Counted from the stretch's first letter, positions 1-9,422 are shown. The stretch: 64,000 nt of DNA from an uncultured Erythrobacter sp. (GCA_947502815.1 CANNBH010000001.1:1708818-1772817), one strand, 5' to 3'. Numbers and translations are program-made. The notes: a model not told the origin generated them from the letters alone.

Positions 1-372
1 GCGGCGGACCTGCTCCATCGCGGCGGAAAAACTGGTCACATGCTGCCCCAACGTATCGACCAATTCGAGCAGTGAACCAATCTGTCCAAGGGAAGATTGG
101 ATTAGCGATGTGCCCTCGCCCAAGCGCTCAATCGCGCGTTCGGACAATAGTCGAGCCTCATCGCTGGCCTCAGCAACTTTGGCTTGATCGGATTCGAGAG
201 CGGTGACGGTCCCGCGCAGGGCTTCATGTTCTTCGCGCAGCGCCTCCGATGATCGGATTACCGCCTCAACAACGCCCGCCACATCTGAGCAGCCGACTGT
301 TACAGCGCCGCATTTTTCCGGAATCTGATCCAGAGCGGATGCGTCGGCGGTGTTGATAGCGATTGGCTTCAT
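1..372 (-). CDS. Methyl-accepting chemotaxis protein, cytoplasmic type (N-terminal 124 residues; runs off the left edge)
   Basis: The reverse strand is open from an ATG at 372 to the window edge. The 124 visible residues have no signal peptide or membrane segment. From about residue 38 onward they form a charged, heptad-like coiled coil (acidic and alanine-rich, with SDEARLLSERA around 70-80), and they end in AMEQVRR, the stretch that normally precedes the signalling hairpin of soluble sphingomonad chemoreceptors. The inference is a transmembrane-free MCP that signals through CheA/CheW. The diagnostic signalling tip lies outside the window, so the family call rests on the N-terminal pattern only. 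It is transcribed away from the VWA gene that starts at 499. Confidence 0.65.
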   Translation of the reverse strand, partial: MKPIAINTADASALDQIPEKCGAVTVGCSDVAGVVEAVIRSSEALREEHEALRGTVTALESDQAKVAEASDEARLLSERAIERLGEGTSLIQSSLGQIGSLLELVDTLGQHVTSFSAAMEQVRR

Positions 373-498
373 AATCTGGCTTAGTCCCCTGTATAGAGGC
401 GCCCTAACTCGAATATGGTTAGCGAACCCTTAAGTGGCCTCCCTCAGGGACATTTTAGAGGGGTGGAAAGGCGCGATATTCATCGTTAGGGTCTTCCC

Positions 499-1683
499 AT
501 GTTTTTCAACTTCATGGACGAGCTGCGCGAATCTGGCATTGGCGCGAGTTTCAAAGAACATCTGACCCTGCTCGAGGCGCTTGATAAAGACGTCATCGAA
601 CAGACGCCTGAGGCATTCTATTACCTCAGCCGCGCAACCTTTGTGAAAGACGAAGGGATGCTCGATAAGTTCGATCAGGTGTTCCACAAAGTGTTCAAAG
701 GGATCATGACCGATTACGGGCAAAACCCGGTCGATATCCCCGAAGATTGGCTCAAAGCGGTCGCCGAAAAATTCCTTTCAGAAGAGGAAATGGCCGAGAT
801 TGAATCGCTGGGTGATTGGGACAAGATTATGGAGACGCTGAAAGAGCGTCTGGCCGAACAGGAAAAGCGCCACGAGGGCGGCAGCAAATGGATCGGCACC
901 GGGGGCAAATCCCCGTTCGGCAATTCCGGCTACAATCCCGAAGGCGTGCGCATTGGCGGCGAAAGCAAGCACAAGCGCGCGATCAAAGTGTGGGAAAAGC
1001 GCGAGTTCAAAAACCTCGACAACACCAAAGAGCTGGGCACGCGCAACATTAAGATGGCCCTGCGCCGTTTGCGCCGCTTTGCCCGCGAAGGGGCACAGGA
1101 TCAGCTTGATCTGGACGCGACGATTGATGGCACAGCAAAGCAAGGCTGGCTCGACATTCATATGCGCGCCGAACGCCGCAATGCGGTGAAATTGCTGCTC
1201 TTCCTTGATGTGGGTGGTTCAATGGACCCCTTCATCAAACTGGTCGAAGAATTGTTCAGCGCGGCAACGGCGGAGTTCAAGAACCTTGAATTCTTCTACT
1301 TCCACAACTGCCTTTACGAAGGGGTGTGGAAAGACAACAAACGCCGCTGGCAAGAGCGCACCAAAACATGGGACGTGCTGCACAAATACGGCCATGATTA
1401 CAAAGTGATCTTTGTCGGCGATGCTGCGATGAGCCCCTATGAAATCACTCATGCCGGCGGCAGCGTCGAACATATGAACGAGGAAGCCGGCGTCGCGTGG
1501 ATGAAACGCGTCACCGACACTTATCCTGCGACCGTATGGCTAAACCCCGTGCCCGAAAAGCAATGGGGTTATTCGCAATCGACCAAGATGATGAAAGAAC
1601 TGGTGAACGACCGCATGTACGGCCTGACTTTAGAGGGGTTGGATGATGCCATGCGTGAGCTTAGTCGGAAGCAGGGGCATTGA
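499..1683 (+). CDS. CoxE-like von Willebrand factor A (VWA) domain protein
   Basis: A 394-residue cytoplasmic protein. The N-terminal half is helical, followed by a glycine-rich conserved segment (TGGKSPFGNSGYNPEG, about 134-149) typical of the CoxE-like VWA family. The VWA fold begins near residue 230. Its metal-ion-dependent adhesion site reads DVGGS (Asp237 to Ser241) instead of the classical DxSxS, so one metal ligand is altered, as is common in this subfamily. CoxE-like proteins usually work with a MoxR-type AAA+ ATPase in metalloenzyme or complex maturation, but no MoxR gene is visible here. An AGGG ribosome-binding site sits 7 nt before the chosen ATG. The next gene follows after 15 nt. 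Confidence 0.8.
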   Translation: MFFNFMDELRESGIGASFKEHLTLLEALDKDVIEQTPEAFYYLSRATFVKDEGMLDKFDQVFHKVFKGIMTDYGQNPVDIPEDWLKAVAEKFLSEEEMAEIESLGDWDKIMETLKERLAEQEKRHEGGSKWIGTGGKSPFGNSGYNPEGVRIGGESKHKRAIKVWEKREFKNLDNTKELGTRNIKMALRRLRRFAREGAQDQLDLDATIDGTAKQGWLDIHMRAERRNAVKLLLFLDVGGSMDPFIKLVEELFSAATAEFKNLEFFYFHNCLYEGVWKDNKRRWQERTKTWDVLHKYGHDYKVIFVGDAAMSPYEITHAGGSVEHMNEEAGVAWMKRVTDTYPATVWLNPVPEKQWGYSQSTKMMKELVNDRMYGLTLEGLDDAMRELSRKQGH

Positions 1684-1698
1684 GTGGGAAGTTAAGGC

Positions 1699-2493
1699 AT
1701 GTACGACTTCCGGAAAAAACTAGTCGTTTTCTTGGATATTCTTGGCTTTGCAAATCATGTGGCAGACGCTGCAAAATCAGATGACCAAGAGAAAGCCCGG
1801 CAAATTGACGGAGCATTGCTAGACATAAGCAGACTAGGGCAAATTCCAAACAGCCAAGCATATATTTTCTCAGACTCTGCAATCATCGCGGTGCACGACA
1901 ATCCAGAAGAAGTCAGCGCGCTGTTTAAGAATCTTTCGATCGTTTCATGGTCACTCATGAAAAAGGGCGTTTGGGTCAGAGGTGGGATTTCGTACGGCAA
2001 AATTTCTAAGGATAAAAACAAGCCTTGGGGCCCTTCAATCGTTGAAGCTGCAAAAATTGAAGAAACTGTGGCTAGATATCCGAGGGTCGCAATCGGTAGT
2101 AGCGCTCTTGGATTCCTAAGAGAAAAGCACCTGATTGAGAAACTACAATATATAAGACGGGATCACGATGGAGTTTACTTCCTGGCTTCAATCGAATCGT
2201 GCATAGACATTTGCAACTCGGCAGGGTTCAAGAGCCCAATCAATTTAAAGACTCCGCAAAAAGCCGACTGCGAGGGCATAAAGCAGCGCCTCGATGACGC
2301 ATTCAACGTCGCCGTCGATAGCCCCGAAATATTCAAGAAGGTCTCTTGGCTCTGTCGCCAATGGGATAAGTCCGTAGCTGAGAAAGAGGATTTGCTAGAC
2401 GGTGACTTTCGCACCAAATACTTTGATGAATATTCATCGAAGGATGTGTTTGGAAACGGGCTAGGGATTTCGACGCTACGGCAGTTGAAGTAA
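1699..2493 (+). CDS. Uncharacterised protein with a class III nucleotidyl-cyclase-like fold (FLDILGF family)
   Basis: A 264-residue protein without signal peptide or membrane segment. Three motifs in order resemble the catalytic core of class III nucleotidyl cyclases: VVFLDILGF at about 9-17 (first beta strand with a metal-binding Asp13), FSDSAII at 57-63 (beta hairpin, Asp59), and VRGGISYG at 93-100 (the strand usually reading RIGI/VHxG). The usual substrate-specifying residues cannot be assigned, so activity is uncertain. Codon use is clearly more A/T-rich than in the neighbours, suggesting acquisition. It lies 15 nt behind the VWA gene and converges directly on the DUF1343 gene, one base after its own stop. 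Function unknown; similarity to Pycsar-type cyclases is a hypothesis only. Confidence 0.7.
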   Translation: MYDFRKKLVVFLDILGFANHVADAAKSDDQEKARQIDGALLDISRLGQIPNSQAYIFSDSAIIAVHDNPEEVSALFKNLSIVSWSLMKKGVWVRGGISYGKISKDKNKPWGPSIVEAAKIEETVARYPRVAIGSSALGFLREKHLIEKLQYIRRDHDGVYFLASIESCIDICNSAGFKSPINLKTPQKADCEGIKQRLDDAFNVAVDSPEIFKKVSWLCRQWDKSVAEKEDLLDGDFRTKYFDEYSSKDVFGNGLGISTLRQLK

Positions 2494-3726
2494 TCAGTAC
2501 AACAAAACCTCTTTCACCGCGGCCACCCAGCACGCCTCATCATTGGCGGCGAGCGCGTCCAGATCATGCGGTGTGACTTGCGGATCATCAACCCATTCGC
2601 GCAATGACGGCCCGCCGTTGATCACATCAATCGCGAGCACATCATTGGTGTATTCGTATTTGAAATCCTTGCCCCGCCACAGCTCATAGTCCGGATAAAG
2701 CCGCCGGATTGCTTTGAAGGCTAGCGCCTGCATCCGCCATGGTTGGAATTGATCGTGGTCGTAATCCGGCCCTTCTGCATGCAGCATCAGGGCATTACAC
2801 AGCTTGCCTGCGTGTTTGTGAAAGGTTGGTTCAAACCAACAATCGCGCATGATGACGCCGCTGCACCATTCCGGCGCGAAAGCCTTCATCTCCGCCATCA
2901 CCGCTTTGGCGTCGATATCAGGGGCGCCGAACAAGACTTCCAATGGCCGCGTGGTCCCGCGGCCCTCTGACAGCGTGGCCCCTTCGATCATCACGGTCCC
3001 GGCGTAACACCGCGCCATGTTTACACTGGCGGCATTGGGGCTTGGGTTGATCCAAATGCGATCCGCTGGCCAGCCATAGCCGCTGCCCACGACTTTCCGG
3101 CCTGAGGCAGGTTTCCACCCCTCCATCGCGACCACCCGGTAGGCAACATCCAAATCGAAATGATCGACAAACCAATGGCCCATCTCACCCAAGGTCAGGC
3201 CGTGCCGCATCGGCATCGGAGCCGCGCCGACAAAACTTTCATATCCGGGGACGAGCATTGTCCCCTCAACTGGGCGGCCCGCCGGGTTGGGACGGTCCAA
3301 CACCCAAACCTCTTTGTTCAGCTTTGCCGCCTCTTCCAAAAGATAGAGCAACGTTGTGACAAAGGTGTAGATGCGGCAGCCAAGATCCTGAAGATCAAAC
3401 AGAAACACATCTGCGCTCGACATCATCTGGCCGGTCGGGCGGCGCACTTCGCCATACAGGGAGAAGACCGGAATGCCGTATTGGGCATCCATCTCATCCT
3501 CGGTTTCGACCATATTGTCTTGCTTGTCGCCTTTCAGCCCGTGTTGCGGGCCAAAGGCGCTGGTGACATTGACCCCGGCCGCGATCAGCGCGTCGAGGGA
3601 ATGGGTCAAATCCTCGGTCACACTGGCGGGATGCGCGATCAATGCAACGCGCCGACCCTCCAATTGTTTAAGCAGAGCCGGATCAGCAAGCAGGCGATCG
3701 ATACCGAATTTCACAGATGAAGTCAT
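2494..3726 (-). CDS. namZ: DUF1343 / NamZ-type exo-beta-N-acetylmuramidase (GH171)
   Basis: About 410 residues matching the DUF1343 family, whose characterised member NamZ removes terminal N-acetylmuramic acid from peptidoglycan fragments during cell-wall recycling. Family landmarks visible are FGPQHGLKG near residue 57, FDLQDLGCRIYTF near 110, and LDRPNPAGRP near 145. No signal peptide is apparent, so a cytoplasmic or unusual export route is possible. The ATG at 3726 is preferred over an in-frame TTG at 3762; neither has a clear Shine-Dalgarno. It lies just downstream of, and probably in operon with, the DOMON-like gene. Symbol is by family homology. Confidence 0.8.
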   Translation of the reverse strand: MTSSVKFGIDRLLADPALLKQLEGRRVALIAHPASVTEDLTHSLDALIAAGVNVTSAFGPQHGLKGDKQDNMVETEDEMDAQYGIPVFSLYGEVRRPTGQMMSSADVFLFDLQDLGCRIYTFVTTLLYLLEEAAKLNKEVWVLDRPNPAGRPVEGTMLVPGYESFVGAAPMPMRHGLTLGEMGHWFVDHFDLDVAYRVVAMEGWKPASGRKVVGSGYGWPADRIWINPSPNAASVNMARCYAGTVMIEGATLSEGRGTTRPLEVLFGAPDIDAKAVMAEMKAFAPEWCSGVIMRDCWFEPTFHKHAGKLCNALMLHAEGPDYDHDQFQPWRMQALAFKAIRRLYPDYELWRGKDFKYEYTNDVLAIDVINGGPSLREWVDDPQVTPHDLDALAANDEACWVAAVKEVLLY

Positions 3727-3795
3727 GGGCGTGGGATTGGAACAGCATGACGCCAAAGGCAATTGCTTTTGCGCGGTTTTGCGCCTGTCTGGGGT

Positions 3796-4326
3796 TTAGT
3801 CCCGGTCCACGATCATCTGGCGGCACGCTTCGGAATGAAATTCGGCCTTGCCCGGACCAAAGGCCAAGGCCCAGAACTGCAATGATCCATCAGCATGTTC
3901 GACAATCGCATTGAGAGCAACCTGAGCGGGCGCGGGCAATTCGGCGGAGATGTTGGCTTTCAGCACCAATTCGCCCTTCCCGTACGCCGATGCATGGCCG
4001 CAGCTCAGCGAAATGGCGTCCACTGGCGCATCGCGCATCCCTTCGCGAAAGGCATCGAAATCATAGGCCGCCCAACGGCCCGAAGGGGACAAATTGAATT
4101 CGCGGTACCAAGTGCCGCCAATTGGCTGCCAGAATATCTCAAAGCACGTCGTCTTCCATAGATCATCCGTGCGAACAGACGGACCATCCGGCGGCAAAGT
4201 GATCGCATCGACCCCGCCATCAAGGCGAAATTCCGCGGCGCATCCCGTGGGTGTGGAGTGGATATTGGCGGTGACAGCCTTAATCGGGCCAAGGTCGCAT
4301 GACTGATGAAGCATAAGCGGTTGCAT
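3796..4326 (-). CDS. DOMON-like domain protein
   Basis: A 176-residue protein fitting the small bacterial DOMON-like (beta-sandwich, possible ligand or haem/sugar binding) family; recognisable pieces are the FEIFWQPIGGTWYREFNLSPSG stretch (about 63-84, quoted here only as a landmark region) and the following WAAYDFDAFREGMR. There is no signal peptide. An AGGGA ribosome-binding site precedes the ATG at 4326. It is divergent from tyrS, whose start is 90 bp away, and is followed on the same strand by the DUF1343 muramidase gene, suggesting a shared role in handling sugar or cell-wall fragments (inference). Confidence 0.7.
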   Translation of the reverse strand: MQPLMLHQSCDLGPIKAVTANIHSTPTGCAAEFRLDGGVDAITLPPDGPSVRTDDLWKTTCFEIFWQPIGGTWYREFNLSPSGRWAAYDFDAFREGMRDAPVDAISLSCGHASAYGKGELVLKANISAELPAPAQVALNAIVEHADGSLQFWALAFGPGKAEFHSEACRQMIVDRD

Positions 4327-4416
4327 GCCGTCCCTATTGCGCAGTGGAGCAATGTGAGCAAGTCATTGGCGCAACCCACTAGAAGCCGCCCGCGCACACT
4401 GTTAAGCGCCTTTCTC

Positions 4417-5646
4417 ATGAGCACTTACGAATCCGATTTGCTGCGCCTTTTGGAGGCGCGCGGCCACCTGCATCAGATCACCGATGCAAAGGCCCTTGAT
4501 GCGTTGGCCAAGAAAAAGGTCGTGACCGGCTATGTTGGTTTCGATCCAACTGCGGCTTCGCTGCATATTGGAAACCTTGCCTCCATCATGTTGCTGCGAC
4601 GGTTGCAGCAATCGGGCCACCGTCCGATCGTGATTATGGGCGGGGGAACGGCGAAGGTTGGCGATCCTTCGGGCAAAGACGAAACGCGCCAGATGCTCAC
4701 CGATGAACGGCTCGCCAGCAACATTGCCTCGATTAAAGGCAGCTTTGAACGCGTCCTGCGATTTGATGACAGCGAAAGCGGCGCGGTTCTGATCAACAAT
4801 GATGATTGGCTCAGCAAGCTAGGGTATATCGAACTGCTGCGCGACGTCGGCCCGCACTTCACCATCAACCGGATGCTCAGCTTTGATTCGGTCAAAACGC
4901 GGCTTGATCGGGAGCAACCGCTCAGCTTCCTCGAATTCAATTACATGATCATGCAGGCCTATGACTACCTGGTCCTGGCGCGCGAATATGATTGCCAGCT
5001 GCAATTGGGCGGCAGCGATCAATGGGGCAACATTGTCAACGGGATTGAACTGAACCGCCGCATCGACGGGCGCGAAGTCTACGGCTTTACCGCGCCGCTG
5101 ATCACACGGGCCGACGGCGCAAAGATGGGCAAGTCGGTCGATGGTGCGGTCTGGCTTAATGAAGAGCAGCTGCCCGGTTATGACTTCTGGCAGTATTGGC
5201 GCAACACGGATGACCGCGACGTTGGCAAGTTCCTTCGCCTGTTCACCGATGTTTCCCTTGACGAAATTGCCCGGCTCGAAGCGCTTGAAGGCGCAGAAAT
5301 CAACGACGCCAAAGTGATCCTTGCCAACGAAGTGACCAAATTGGTTCGCGGCGAAGATGCCGCAAAAGCGGCCGAGACAACCGCGCGCGACACGTTCACG
5401 CAGGGCGGCGCCGGCGAAGACCTACCCGCCCTATCGGTAGGATCGTCGGGCATGCGACTAGGCGCGGCTTTAACCGAGATTGGGTTCACCGCCTCAAACA
5501 AAGAGGCCAAGCGTAAAATTGCGGAAGGCGCGGTTAAGATTGAAGGGGACACCATTCTTGACCCTGGATACGTTGTGGTTGCCCATGAAGGTGACGCTCT
5601 CAAACTCAGTCTGGGCAAGAAGAAACACGGCCTGATCACGCGGTAA
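4417..5646 (+). CDS. tyrS: Tyrosyl-tRNA synthetase
   Basis: 409 residues, the usual size for the bacterial TyrRS class Ic enzyme that charges tRNA-Tyr in the cytoplasm. The HIGH-type signature appears as HIGN at residues 50-53, the KMSKS loop as KMGKS at 236-240, and tyrosine-pocket residues lie in the YDYLVL and QLGGSDQWGNI regions. The C-terminal about 65 residues form an S4 RNA-binding domain (ASNKEAKRKIAEGAVKI). The reading frame stays open upstream to 4306, but the protein starts at MSTYESD (ATG 4417), where family similarity begins. Confidence 0.97.
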   Translation: MSTYESDLLRLLEARGHLHQITDAKALDALAKKKVVTGYVGFDPTAASLHIGNLASIMLLRRLQQSGHRPIVIMGGGTAKVGDPSGKDETRQMLTDERLASNIASIKGSFERVLRFDDSESGAVLINNDDWLSKLGYIELLRDVGPHFTINRMLSFDSVKTRLDREQPLSFLEFNYMIMQAYDYLVLAREYDCQLQLGGSDQWGNIVNGIELNRRIDGREVYGFTAPLITRADGAKMGKSVDGAVWLNEEQLPGYDFWQYWRNTDDRDVGKFLRLFTDVSLDEIARLEALEGAEINDAKVILANEVTKLVRGEDAAKAAETTARDTFTQGGAGEDLPALSVGSSGMRLGAALTEIGFTASNKEAKRKIAEGAVKIEGDTILDPGYVVVAHEGDALKLSLGKKKHGLITR

Positions 5647-5788
5647 TTCCGGTTTAGCTTGCGGCAGAACCACGGCCATCTGCGCCGAGCCGAAACAAAT
5701 TTTTACGAATTATCAGCCTTTACGCTCCATTACGGGTGAACCACCGGATTGTCTCCGTTGGGGGTCATTTGAAGAAGGGGTGTGGACT

Positions 5789-6127
5789 GTGTCTGCCGGA
5801 GCAAGCCTTAGCGTTACTGATCTGCGCCGCGCCGCGCGCCATCCGGTCGATTTTCCGGTGATTGTCGAACATTTCGCCCATGGCGATCTCAACCTGCATG
5901 TCTGTAATATTTCCGCGCACGGCTTTATGGTTGATGACGCTGGAAAGCTTGATCGCGGTGATCGTGTTATCATTCGGCTGCCGATAGTTGGCCGCATCGA
6001 AGCCTATGTTATCTGGACCCGCGACGAGCGCGCTGGATTTCAATTTGAACGCATCATTCGCCTCGATGATTTTGTGGCCATTATTGATACGCTGCAACCC
6101 AACCCGCGCCTGCGCCGGGACCGCTAA
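5789..6127 (+). CDS. PilZ domain protein (predicted c-di-GMP binding)
   Basis: A stand-alone PilZ domain of 112 residues. The two c-di-GMP-binding motifs are visible: an RRAARHPV segment (RxxxR type) close to the N-terminus and NISAHGF (D/NxSxxG) about 30 residues later. Known PilZ proteins act as c-di-GMP receptors; the target here is unknown. The start is taken as GTG 5789 because the GAAGAAGGGG ribosome-binding site (5771-5780) then has a normal spacing; GTG 5780 in the same frame would sit on top of it. Monocistronic by position. Confidence 0.85.
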   Translation: MSAGASLSVTDLRRAARHPVDFPVIVEHFAHGDLNLHVCNISAHGFMVDDAGKLDRGDRVIIRLPIVGRIEAYVIWTRDERAGFQFERIIRLDDFVAIIDTLQPNPRLRRDR

Positions 6128-6201
6128 TCTAACTCACGCTTTTCTACTGGATAGAATGCCTTGACTTGGCAGGCCCTACTGCGCCTGCCATGGGCTAAAG
6201 T

Positions 6202-7494
6202 GTGACTGTATCTGAACCAACTCACCCGTTCCAATACCACAATTTCCGCGCTTATTGGGTGTGCCGATTGGCCGTGACGCTGGCGCAATACGCCATGCTG
6301 ATTGTGATCCAATGGCAGGCCTATAACCTTGCAAGAGACAGCGGCATGAACGTGGCCGAGGGATCAGGCACTCTGGCCATCATTGGTCTGTTGCAATTCT
6401 TGCCTTTGTTTATTTTGACACCGTTCAGTGGATTGGCTGCTGATCGTTTCGATCGGCGAATGTTAGGCCTGATCACCATCGCAATGCAGCTGGGTTGTGC
6501 CGCGGTCCTCGCGTGGACCAGCTCCGCTGAAGCGGTCACCCTCCCCCTACTTTTCGTTATCGCCGTTATGCTTGGCATTGCTCGCGGGTTTGCAGGGCCA
6601 GCCTTGTCAGCCCTGTCTCCTAACTTGGTGCCTAAGACGATTCTGCCCACTGCAATCGCGCTCTCTTCGATCTCGTGGCAAGTCGGGATGTTGGTCGGCC
6701 CCGCCATCGGCGCGCTGCTTTATGCCTATGAACCCGCTTCACCCTATGGTTTCGCGGCGGGGTTGTTCGTGATCGCCGGAATTGCTTTGGCCTTGGTGGG
6801 CAAGGTCCCCCAGCCTGCAATGCGCAAAGATCAACGCCCCATCGGCGCAATCGTTGATGGATTGCGCTATGTTGTGAAGAACAAGATGGTTTTGAGTGCA
6901 ATCACACTCGACCTCTTCGCTGTATTCTTGGCCGGCGCCAACTCGCTCATTCCCGTCTTTGCACGCGACATTCTGCAAGTCGGGGAAAATGGTCTCGCTA
7001 TGCTAGCCGCCGCGACGCCCGCAGGTGCGCTGGTTACGGCGATATTCTTCTCGTTCCGTCCTCTTCGAACGCAAGTTGGGCCAAAGATGCTCGGCGCAGT
7101 TGCTGTGTTTGGCGTAGCGACCATCGCCTTTGGACTGTCGACCAGTCTGCCGCTCAGCCTCGCCATGCTATTTATCATCGGCGGCGCGGATATGTTCAGC
7201 GTCTATGTCCGGCAATCGCTTATCCAATTGCACACACCCGATGACAAACGCGGACGCGTCTCCTCCGTCAGCATGATGACGATCAGCGCATCGAACGAAG
7301 GCGGCGATGCCTTCTCCGGCGGCTTGGCGTTTATCATCGGCCCTGTCGGGGCAATTGTTGCCGGCGGAGCAGGCGCGCTTGTAACCGTTTTGCTCTGGAG
7401 CCGAATATTCCCAGTGTTGCGGACAACGAAGAGCTTCGATCCGCCGGATGATCTGCTAGACAGTCAAACAGAAAAAAATTCTCAGGAGGCCTGA
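6202..7494 (+). CDS. MFS transporter (EntS/MFS_3 type)
   Basis: A 430-residue integral membrane protein with about 12 hydrophobic segments. The loop between helices 2 and 3 carries the MFS signature [10 protein letters not shown], and the overall pattern resembles the MFS_3 / enterobactin exporter-like subgroup. Start is a GTG at 6202; an upstream ATG at 6190 runs into a stop after three codons. Its TGA is separated by a single base from the ATG of cysK, so the two are likely co-transcribed. The substrate is not predictable; export of a cysteine-related or small metabolite would fit the context but is only inference. Confidence 0.88.
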   Translation: MTVSEPTHPFQYHNFRAYWVCRLAVTLAQYAMLIVIQWQAYNLARDSGMNVAEGSGTLAIIGLLQFLPLFILTPFSGLAADRFDRRMLGLITIAMQLGCAAVLAWTSSAEAVTLPLLFVIAVMLGIARGFAGPALSALSPNLVPKTILPTAIALSSISWQVGMLVGPAIGALLYAYEPASPYGFAAGLFVIAGIALALVGKVPQPAMRKDQRPIGAIVDGLRYVVKNKMVLSAITLDLFAVFLAGANSLIPVFARDILQVGENGLAMLAAATPAGALVTAIFFSFRPLRTQVGPKMLGAVAVFGVATIAFGLSTSLPLSLAMLFIIGGADMFSVYVRQSLIQLHTPDDKRGRVSSVSMMTISASNEGGDAFSGGLAFIIGPVGAIVAGGAGALVTVLLWSRIFPVLRTTKSFDPPDDLLDSQTEKNSQEA

Positions 7495-7495
7495 A

Positions 7496-8416
7496 ATGAA
7501 AGCTGCAAACATTCTAGAGACGATTGGCAACACGCCGCATGTGCGTTTGTCGCGCCTGTTTCCCAATCACGAAGTGTGGCTGAAATCAGAACGGTCGAAC
7601 CCCGGCGGCTCGATCAAAGACCGCATCGCTTTGGCTATGGTGGAGGATGCCGAAGCATCGGGCGCGCTGAAACCCGGCGGCACCATTGTTGAACCGACCA
7701 GCGGCAACACCGGCATCGGCCTTGCCATGGTGGCGGCAGTCAAAGGCTATAAGCTCATTCTGGTTATGCCGGAATCGATGTCGATTGAACGTCGCCGGTT
7801 GATGCTTGCCTATGGTGCGACCTTTGATCTCACGCCCAAAGAAAAAGGCATGAAAGGCGCGATTGGCCGCGCCGCTGAAATTGTTGAAACGACCGATGGC
7901 GCATGGATGCCGAGCCAGTTTGACAACAGCGCCAATCCCGAAGTGCACATGCGCACAACAGCGCAGGAAATTCTCGCAGACTTTGTCGACACACCAGTTG
8001 ATGTGATGATCACTGGCGTCGGCACTGGCGGCCACCTTACCGGCTGTGCAGAGGAGCTGAAGAAGCACTGGAAGGACTTCAAAGCCTATGCTGTTGAGCC
8101 GGCAGCATCGCCGGTTATCAACGGCGGCGAACCCGGCCCTCACCCCATTCAAGGGATCGGTGCAGGCTTTATTCCCGGCAATCTGCACACCAGCGCCATC
8201 GATGGAGCCATTGCGGTGGAGGCCGATGCAGCCAAAGAAATGGCACGCCGCGCCGCCAGTGAAGAAGGAATGCTGATCGGTATCTCCAGCGGTGCGACAT
8301 TGGCGGCCATTGCCAAGAAATTGCCTGAACTGGATACCGGTTCGCGCGTTCTGGGCTTCAATTACGACACAGGCGAGCGGTATCTGTCTGTGCCGGATTT
8401 CTTGCCAATGGAATGA
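7496..8416 (+). CDS. cysK: Cysteine synthase (O-acetylserine sulfhydrylase), PLP-dependent
   Basis: 306 residues of the fold-type II PLP family. It makes L-cysteine from O-acetylserine and sulfide. The PLP lysine lies in GGSIKDR (Lys41), the phosphate/substrate loop is [10 protein letters not shown] near 66-75, and [10 protein letters not shown] near 174 binds the PLP phosphate. A strong AGGAGG ribosome-binding site overlaps the end of the preceding MFS gene. Symbol chosen by closest family pattern; CysM or a cystathionine beta-synthase-like specificity cannot be excluded from sequence alone. Confidence 0.92.
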   Translation: MKAANILETIGNTPHVRLSRLFPNHEVWLKSERSNPGGSIKDRIALAMVEDAEASGALKPGGTIVEPTSGNTGIGLAMVAAVKGYKLILVMPESMSIERRRLMLAYGATFDLTPKEKGMKGAIGRAAEIVETTDGAWMPSQFDNSANPEVHMRTTAQEILADFVDTPVDVMITGVGTGGHLTGCAEELKKHWKDFKAYAVEPAASPVINGGEPGPHPIQGIGAGFIPGNLHTSAIDGAIAVEADAAKEMARRAASEEGMLIGISSGATLAAIAKKLPELDTGSRVLGFNYDTGERYLSVPDFLPME

Positions 8417-8571
8417 GCCTAATTCGGGGAAGCAAGCACACATCCACGTAGTTCATCGACGGTGTCTAACGCATCGTCGATGGCCCCCGATCCGTCGCAA
8501 TTTACCAAGTATTTCTCCCTAAGTCGATTTAATGTCGGCTCGCTTGGTGCAAAGCGCGGGAGGTCAGTCAG

Positions 8572-9348
8572 ATGGGTTGGTCAAATGGATTTGGGTTGCT
8601 TTCAAAGGCTTCCAACAGGCCCATTCACTATCGTTTTGCCAAAAAACAGCGCCACCGGATAAACCGTATCGTCGCGGCGAGCTCATTGATATCCAACGAC
8701 CCTGTCCTTGAACCAGCGGACTTCGATTGGACCGCAAAACTGGCGGAAAACTGGGAAACGATCCGCGATGAGGCGCTCTCAGTTTATAGGCACATAGAAG
8801 CAATTCCGCCGTTGCGCGAAATATCGCCAGATCATCGCCGAATTATGGAAGACAATTCCTAGCGCAGCTTTTTCCTGATCGGATACGGGCATCGCCAAGA
8901 GGGCAATATTGCGCGCGCGCCCAAGACTACAAAACTGGTTGAGAGCATTCCGGGGCTGAATTCGGCGTTCTTCTCAATCCTTGCGCCGGGGGCTGTGATT
9001 GTTCCTCATCGCAGTGTCACCAAGGCGATTGTCACCGCCCATCTTGGATTATCGGTGCCACGCGATCGGCAAGAATGCTGGATGTGCGTTGATCAGCAAA
9101 GGTTACATTGGCGTGAGGGGGAGTGGTTGGTGTTCGATGACACATACGAACACGAAGTCCGCAATGATAGCAGCGAGCCACGGATCGTTTTGTTGTGCCA
9201 AGTGGCAAGGCCGCTCAAGCCGCCGGGGTCATGGCTCGCGTCTGCAATTCTGACATATGTGCGGCGCAGCCATTTCGTGACCGAGGCACAAGAAAATCTG
9301 GTCGAATGGGAAACGGTCTACGCAAAGGCTGAGAGCGAAGAGCGTTAG
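8572..9348 (+). pseudogene. Aspartyl/asparaginyl beta-hydroxylase interrupted by an in-frame amber codon
   Basis: The frame 8572-9348 encodes a continuous 258-codon aspartyl/asparaginyl beta-hydroxylase homologue except for one TAG at 8860-8862 (codon 97), placed where the family has a tryptophan-like position (EDNS-stop-RSFFLIGYGH). There is no frameshift: both halves are in the same frame, and family similarity continues across the stop. The 2-oxoglutarate/iron site is still present downstream: VPHRSVTKA and YEHEVRND provide the two His ligands. A GGGAGG ribosome-binding site precedes ATG 8572. A single G-to-A change (TGG to TAG) explains it. Either a recent pseudogene, a sequencing error, or, less likely, a readthrough codon. 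Confidence 0.85.
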
Positions 9349-9390
9349 ACCAAAACTGCGATCTACAATTTGCGTGCTTTAAACAAAAGA

Positions 9391-9422
9391 AGAGGCCCGG
9401 TTCCCCCCAGAACCGGGCCTCT
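9391..9422 (-). terminator. Intrinsic terminator, bidirectional, mainly serving the acyl-CoA dehydrogenase gene
   Basis: A perfect 12-bp stem (AGAGGCCCGGTT with AACCGGGCCTCT) closes an 8-nt loop. On the minus strand it is followed by TCTTTTGTTT, a good U-tract; on the plus strand only by CTTTC. It lies between the convergent hydroxylase pseudogene and the acyl-CoA dehydrogenase gene. Confidence 0.85.

Noticed and set aside
3727..3762. TTG 3762 as start of the DUF1343 gene
   Set aside because: No Shine-Dalgarno and no family similarity in the added 12 residues; ATG 3726 preferred.
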